From Bacteroidota bacterium (lineage in GTDB: Bacteria; Bacteroidota; Bacteroidia; NORP154): a stretch of DNA of 7,525 nt. Shown piece after piece: positions 6,801 to 7,525 of the stretch. The stretch covers positions 1 to 7,525 of the forward strand of contig NVRZ01000146.1 of the NCBI GenBank assembly GCA_002401055.1. Direction: 5' to 3'. How positions within the stretch are numbered: the stretch's first letter is position 1; each line of letters starts with the position of its first letter. The notes beneath the pieces are model-generated. The model saw only the letters and a list, made by a program, of their open reading frames with translations. It did no database searches and was not told the origin of the DNA. The position numbers and the translations under genes were made by a program.

Positions 6801-7525
6801 CCGGACCCATATCCAGTACCGCCATAAGTCATCTCTGTACCATCCTTCCAGAAACCTTTTAACAGATTATAATATTGACTTGCCACACCAATGGTTGGCC
6901 CACAAGTGACACAGCCGCCATTGTTGTAGTAAATGAATCTTCTCATTCCCCATCGCTCGTTGTCTATCTCATCATCACCGAAATTCAATCCGTTAATGCT
7001 GGCATCACATCCTCCTGAAGCATTGTCTAAGCCATCGGCATCCTGAAAGGGGCCTTCAAAAAAGTCAACTCCAATTGCAGGAGGATTTGCACCATAGTGA
7101 CCAGGCGCACCAGTGCCGTCTATAGCCACACCATTGTACACATATCCCAAACCCCTCTCCACGTCACAACCTGCAAAATCATCAGTAGGATCGCCGAGGT
7201 CGGGATCAAAATTGGTCCCGAAATAGGTGTCAATCAGGGTAAAGGTAGAGCGATTGATAATCCGATAGTTTGTAAACGTCATGTTGTTTATCTCATCGTT
7301 GGTGGCAAATGCAAACTCCTGCCCATGAATTTCTACACCAATTGCGTCGCCTTCGGTCTCCCTGTGAATATTTCCTTTATCATTCATTACCCACCAAATG
7401 GTTTGATCACCAAATAAAGTCACGGTTCTGTCTAATCTACAGTCTACTTCCTTTTCAATGTCATACAATGGATAATCACCGCCATTTACTGGTTCATAAA
7501 TACCGTTTTCATCCCGATCGTAAAA
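3812..7525 (-). CDS. Giant T9SS-secreted protein with type A sorting domain (5' end beyond window)
   Basis: This is the C-terminal 1237 residues of a very large secreted or surface protein. The frame has no stop up to the window edge, and reading on from the edge gives a sensible extra sequence that includes D-R-D-E-N-G-I-Y-E-P, a calcium-loop-like acidic motif. The true start and any signal peptide therefore lie outside. The TTG at 7468 that could pass as a start is internal. I recognise the overall pattern from large Bacteroidota proteins of unknown function. An early part has W-W-V-M-N-D-K-G-N-I-H and T-N-D-E-I-N-N-M-T-F. A middle part has D-R-R-F-I-H-S-A-G-P-F-T-L-E-P-G and V-N-H-K-K-Y-Y-F. 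Regions rich in Asp, Asn and Gly are typical of beta-rich extracellular folds. The last 100 or so residues are a T9SS type A sorting domain. No catalytic motif is apparent, so enzyme activity cannot be claimed; adhesion or a structural surface role is a guess. Confidence 0.85.
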   Translation of the reverse strand, partial: FYDRDENGIYEPVNGGDYPLYDIEKEVDCRLDRTVTLFGDQTIWWVMNDKGNIHRETEGDAIGVEIHGQEFAFATNDEINNMTFTNYRIINRSTFTLIDTYFGTNFDPDLGDPTDDFAGCDVERGLGYVYNGVAIDGTGAPGHYGANPPAIGVDFFEGPFQDADGLDNASGGCDASINGLNFGDDEIDNERWGMRRFIYYNNGGCVTCGPTIGVASQYYNLLKGFWKDGTEMTYGGTGYGSGVPANFMFPGDTDPCGWGTGSNPQPGNWTEQGENNVPSDRRFIHSAGPFTLEPGAQNDITVGIVWARSNSSNPFESVELVRLADDKAQALFDNCFRVLDGPDAPALAIQEMDQSLIIYLTNPKFSNNALEGYHQVDPLIVEPGVDNEYRFQGYQIFQLKNADISITDISDVEKARLVAQVDIKDSIGKIVNIELNQAIGAEVPELMVDGNNRGIRHTFYVTEDLFADGDKRLVNHKKYYFIALSYAYNQYTVSTTDPLNPTKDGNKKPYLASRKNGSGASISSVMAIPHQPQVENYGTVLNSVYGDGPEIIRYEGQGNGGKVLELSQATISAIMSDANWRVDQLTYTRRNGPIDVKVIDPLSVKGGEYQVKFYYDIKDTINIELSQSQHEYLSGDNFFQVYRDLSRELALGDKIHVNATNFNDGTYTVFGFDSSGTKIYVEETIAASSTGGYINPFYRWVLVDATNLSDTVYKSYKSTRNRNEEIIANLGISITIEQINDPGPGYAVPLNLASPVQKAVLAGGPNPDPNNGFLESSMTFSDPNQRWLTGVADGDVPNAMNWIRSGSALNPIEHRDYFVDNIPIDEHGSFENIIGGTWAPYRLASKDTNGPAFDYKNNNRVQLSDLASVDLIITTDRSKWTRAVVLEMQESPEYTRPIGSNVAKLGLRAHMSVDKNGKSVAEGSSSANFDGFDTGMGWFPGYAINIETGERLNIMFGEDSWLVNGDDMIWNPTSDLTSGIGKIAIDDGNGQPGVDGIPFWAGGKHFIYIIGHNADDTTKVEKGHGDMPNYDEGKYIRSLLGGSPSDARKNSVFKDVMWVGLPMLKEGFEISHPGDIPSDVKIRLRVSKPYRQNYSTGANALVSPQNDNHPLYGFNLDEFAVETRINSAAIDALDEINVVPNPYLGFNTYETNQLDHRIKIINLPVECTVSIYSLNGTLIRQFRRDDQEITSIDWDLKNSKNVPVASGVYLIHVKAPDIGEKVVKWFGSLRPVDLDSF
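3815..4120 (-). other. T9SS type A C-terminal sorting domain (part of the giant protein)
   Basis: The final 102 residues begin with I-N-V-V-P-N-P-Y, the usual opening of the type A domain. They continue with V-S-I-Y-S-L-N-G-T-L-I-R, I-D-W-D-L-K-N and V-A-S-G-V-Y-L-I-H-V, the standard pattern of a beta-sandwich recognised by the PorU sortase pathway. Unlike many type A domains, which end a few residues after the final K-x-x-V strand, this one runs on through K-V-V-K-W-F-G-S-L-R-P-V-D-L-D-S-F. I recognise this tail from a subset of large Bacteroidota proteins. It predicts export across the outer membrane, with anchoring or release after cleavage. Confidence 0.85.

Noticed and set aside
6464..6862. 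Open frame of 132 codons on the + strand opposite the T9SS protein gene
   Set aside because: It is antisense to a protein with family motifs throughout, and its product has no domain or plausible start context.

Overview
The window looks like chromosomal DNA from a member of the Bacteroidota, probably Cytophagales-like. Three things point that way. A very large protein ends in a type A type IX secretion (T9SS) sorting domain, a system confined to this phylum and its relatives. Two start regions carry exact matches to the Bacteroidota -7 promoter element TAnnTTTG. No gene start has a well-spaced Shine-Dalgarno sequence. The DNA is moderately AT-rich, and I see no mobile element, CRISPR array, rRNA or tRNA.

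Layout. Bases 1-147 are a leader with no convincing gene. Bases 148-1479 (+ strand) form a compact three-gene unit: a SiaB-type GHKL kinase, then two tandem, diverged SiaC-type (DUF1987) proteins, with exactly 3 bases between each stop and the next start. This unit meets an opposing gene at 1564. The 84-base gap between them holds two adjacent hairpins that could serve as a terminator for both directions. On the - strand follow a small HAD-superfamily hydrolase (1564-1992), an acyl-CoA carboxylase carboxyltransferase (beta) subunit of the methylcrotonoyl-CoA carboxylase type (2118-3746), and the 3' part of a giant T9SS-secreted protein. That last gene stays open through the right edge of the window (3812-7525).

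How the parts relate. The most interesting module is the SiaB-SiaC-SiaC' unit. In Pseudomonas, SiaB phosphorylates SiaC on Thr68. The phosphatase SiaA reverses this, and unphosphorylated SiaC activates the diguanylate cyclase SiaD. Here neither SiaA nor SiaD is present in the window, and the single kinase is paired with two SiaC copies. One has Thr at position 68, in the same sequence context; the other has Ser. I infer a partner-switching circuit with two differently tuned phospho-carriers and an unknown output. The three - strand genes show no functional link to it or to each other: a soluble hydrolase, a catabolic enzyme subunit without its biotin-carrying partner nearby, and a secreted or surface protein.
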